Source: DASWTL01 sp035575925 (GTDB lineage: Bacteria; Bacteroidota; Bacteroidia; Sphingobacteriales; Sphingobacteriaceae). From it: DNA of 64,000 bases. Below the pieces are notes generated by a model that did not search any database, had not been told where the DNA came from, and was given only the letters and a program-made list of their open reading frames with translations. Shown here piece by piece: positions 62,513-64,000 of this stretch (position 1 is the stretch's first letter; each line of letters opens with the position of its first letter). Where the stretch lies: assembly GCA_035575925.1 (NCBI GenBank), contig DATLXK010000063.1:1-64000 (forward strand). The letters run 5' to 3'. A program made the translations under genes and the position numbers.

Positions 62513-62884
62513 TTATGATAAATACTTTGATTTGAAGGTTTCGTAACGCTTTGTAATATCTTCTATTCCAATATCCAGGAGATACATATCTCGAAAAACC
62601 CCTGGAAGAGCAGTTTCCAGGAATTGTTCCTTTTTATATTTTTTTATTTTTTCCACGGCCTTCCCGCCTACAAAAAATCCGAGCCCACGCTTGGTGTAGA
62701 TAATTTCCTTGTTTTGTAAAAACTCATATGTACGGATCACCGTATTCGGATTAACCTGCATTTCGGCAGCTAGATCTCTCACAGATGGAATTTTATCATC
62801 AATCTTCCACTTTCCCAGTAAAATATATTCGCTTACACTATTAGCGATCTGTAAATAAATCGCTTCATTATCTCTGAACTCCAT
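62513..62884 (-). CDS. GntR-family regulator (YtrA-like)
   Basis: 123 residues. Winged helix-turn-helix with DKIPSVRDLAAEMQVNPNTV (about 32-51) and EFLQNKEIIYTKRGLGFFVG. There is no effector-binding domain, as in YtrA-type regulators that control nearby ABC transporter genes. Located behind the ABC ATPase and permease genes in the same direction, so it probably feeds back on this operon. Confidence 0.88.
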   Translation of the reverse strand: MEFRDNEAIYLQIANSVSEYILLGKWKIDDKIPSVRDLAAEMQVNPNTVIRTYEFLQNKEIIYTKRGLGFFVGGKAVEKIKKYKKEQFLETALPGVFRDMYLLDIGIEDITKRYETFKSKYLS

Positions 62885-62899
62885 AATTTTTTCTTCTTG

Positions 62900-63670
62900 T
62901 TATACCTCTGTTTCTTTAAAACGAAAGAGTGCAGCTGTCCACAAAATCAATGTTACGCTATAAAACATGAATTGGGTATAATATGCATCCATTGGTATCG
63001 ATATGGATTTGTATTGTCCGGATTCTGAAAACCTGGCCGGCTTGAACGGCATGGAGAATTTAATGTCTTCAGGTACCAAAAGCTTTTGCAACTGAAAGTT
63101 AACTAAAACCAAGACCAGCAGTACCGCAAAGAATACACATGCAGTCTTAATAAAATGTAACCTTTTGAAGTAAATTGCTCCATAGATACAAATGGCATGC
63201 AGTGTGGCATACACATAAAACGCAAAGTAAAATTTGTACTCCGACGAGAAGAGGTTTAGTATTTTTCTTTCTTTGGCAGGGCCATCACCAGCATTGGTAA
63301 ATAACACCTCGATTCCGTAAAAGCATATTAGAAAAATAATGGTATAAATTATTGCTGAATAGATCCAGCCTATCATATATTTTTCAAAATGCGACGCTGG
63401 CAATGACAGAGATACTATAGCCTTCCCTTTCTTTCCATAATCACTAAATACGGTACTGGTAAACAAAGTACCGGCTGCTACATATAAAAACACGAAATAA
63501 ACCCCTCTTTGTTCATATCGGATGTATCCGTCCATTAAAAAACTAAAGCCGTATAATATGGTGATTACGCCGGTTAAAACCATTGCAGACATAAGATAGC
63601 TTTTGCAGTTCTCTACCGTATGTTTTCGAAACAGTTTTACAAAACGGATATAATTAAATGTATTGTTCAT
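62900..63670 (-). CDS. ABC-type membrane protein
   Basis: 256 residues with about six hydrophobic helices (around 28-50, 56-78, 105-125, 150-165, 175-195, 235-252). No signal peptide and no characteristic motif. It overlaps the preceding ATPase gene by 17 bases, so it is most likely that transporter's permease subunit. Substrate unknown. Confidence 0.65.
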   Translation of the reverse strand: MNNTFNYIRFVKLFRKHTVENCKSYLMSAMVLTGVITILYGFSFLMDGYIRYEQRGVYFVFLYVAAGTLFTSTVFSDYGKKGKAIVSLSLPASHFEKYMIGWIYSAIIYTIIFLICFYGIEVLFTNAGDGPAKERKILNLFSSEYKFYFAFYVYATLHAICIYGAIYFKRLHFIKTACVFFAVLLVLVLVNFQLQKLLVPEDIKFSMPFKPARFSESGQYKSISIPMDAYYTQFMFYSVTLILWTAALFRFKETEV

Positions 63671-64000
63671 TTGTGATTTGGTTTAACTCGTGGATAATCT
63701 TTGCCTCGTCAGTAATCAATGCATTAAAAAGAAGTTCAAGATCTACCCTACTGCTCTTTTTTTCAGCATTGCTGGAAATTACATGATGCCCTTTAACGCT
63801 GCTTTCAGTATATAATACATCAACATCTTCAATTGCATTTACGGTTGAAAAAAGAAGCTTTTCTGAAATTGCATCAACACTTAAATTCAAAACAATTCGC
63901 CTGTTGTTCATCACCACCAAAGCATCTATCAAATTATCAAGATCCCTCACCTGGTGAGTGGATATCAGAATACAACGGTGCTCCGTTAATGCCGATGACA
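63654..64000 (-). CDS. ABC transporter ATP-binding protein (5' end outside window)
   Basis: The frame is open from the window edge to a stop at 63654. The visible 114 residues begin SSALTEHRCILISTHQVRDL, the H-loop region (STHQ) of ABC ATPases, and continue DNLIDALVVMNNRRIVLNLS and a C-terminal domain. The nucleotide-binding motifs (Walker A, signature, Walker B) lie in the missing part. It forms an operon with the permease and GntR genes. Confidence 0.85.
   Translation of the reverse strand, partial: SSALTEHRCILISTHQVRDLDNLIDALVVMNNRRIVLNLSVDAISEKLLFSTVNAIEDVDVLYTESSVKGHHVISSNAEKKSSRVDLELLFNALITDEAKIIHELNQITNEQYI

Overview
The window looks like chromosome of a Bacteroidota bacterium, most likely a Sphingobacteriaceae-type organism (Pedobacter or Mucilaginibacter-like). 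This is inferred from the SusC/SusD pair, gene starts without Shine-Dalgarno sites, TTG-N19-TAnnTTTG promoters, a zinc-less L36, and housekeeping proteins typical of that group. I had no database, so protein calls rest on motifs and remembered families.

Layout. 1-3550 is an AT-rich accessory segment next to a serine tRNA gene. It holds a partial ORF end, a HicB-like protein, a small lipoprotein flanked by 17-bp inverted repeats, a phased operator-like repeat array, broken fic and possible phage fragments, and an intact three-gene operon coding for a HEPN-domain protein, an unknown protein and a SecB-like chaperone. 3551-22250 is a housekeeping stretch: tRNA-Ser, asparaginase, TatD, FKBP lipoprotein, NrnA-type phosphoesterase, ndk, dciA-like/recF, a TPR protein, ribH, a bacilliredoxin-like protein, OsmC, lipA, a sigma/anti-sigma pair, uvrA, a lytic transglycosylase, a pseudouridine synthase and dnaK. 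22390-43340 is the str-S10-spc-alpha ribosomal superoperon on the minus strand, with secY, map, infA and rpoA. It is split between rpsJ and rplC by a lipoprotein gene and a fungal-type prephenate dehydrogenase. 43340-43725 holds a nucleotidyltransferase remnant. 43726-52015 is a SusC/SusD locus with a TIM-barrel protein, a Gfo/Idh/MocA oxidoreductase and a DUF6807/PmoA-like lipoprotein, but no recognisable glycoside hydrolase. 52462-64000 holds OsmC, a PagL-like deacylase, an ArsC/Spx-like protein, a giant alpha-2-macroglobulin-family protein, pth, and an ABC transporter/GntR operon cut by the window end.

The most interesting element is the HEPN/unknown/SecB-like operon (2075-3296). The middle protein ends in AGENFALAA, which closely resembles the proteolysis tag added by tmRNA. 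This suggests a chaperone-linked toxin-antitoxin module whose labile partner carries a built-in degron. The second is a set of spacers inside the ribosomal operon that carry inverted repeats built of 7-nt (and in one case 9-nt) units.
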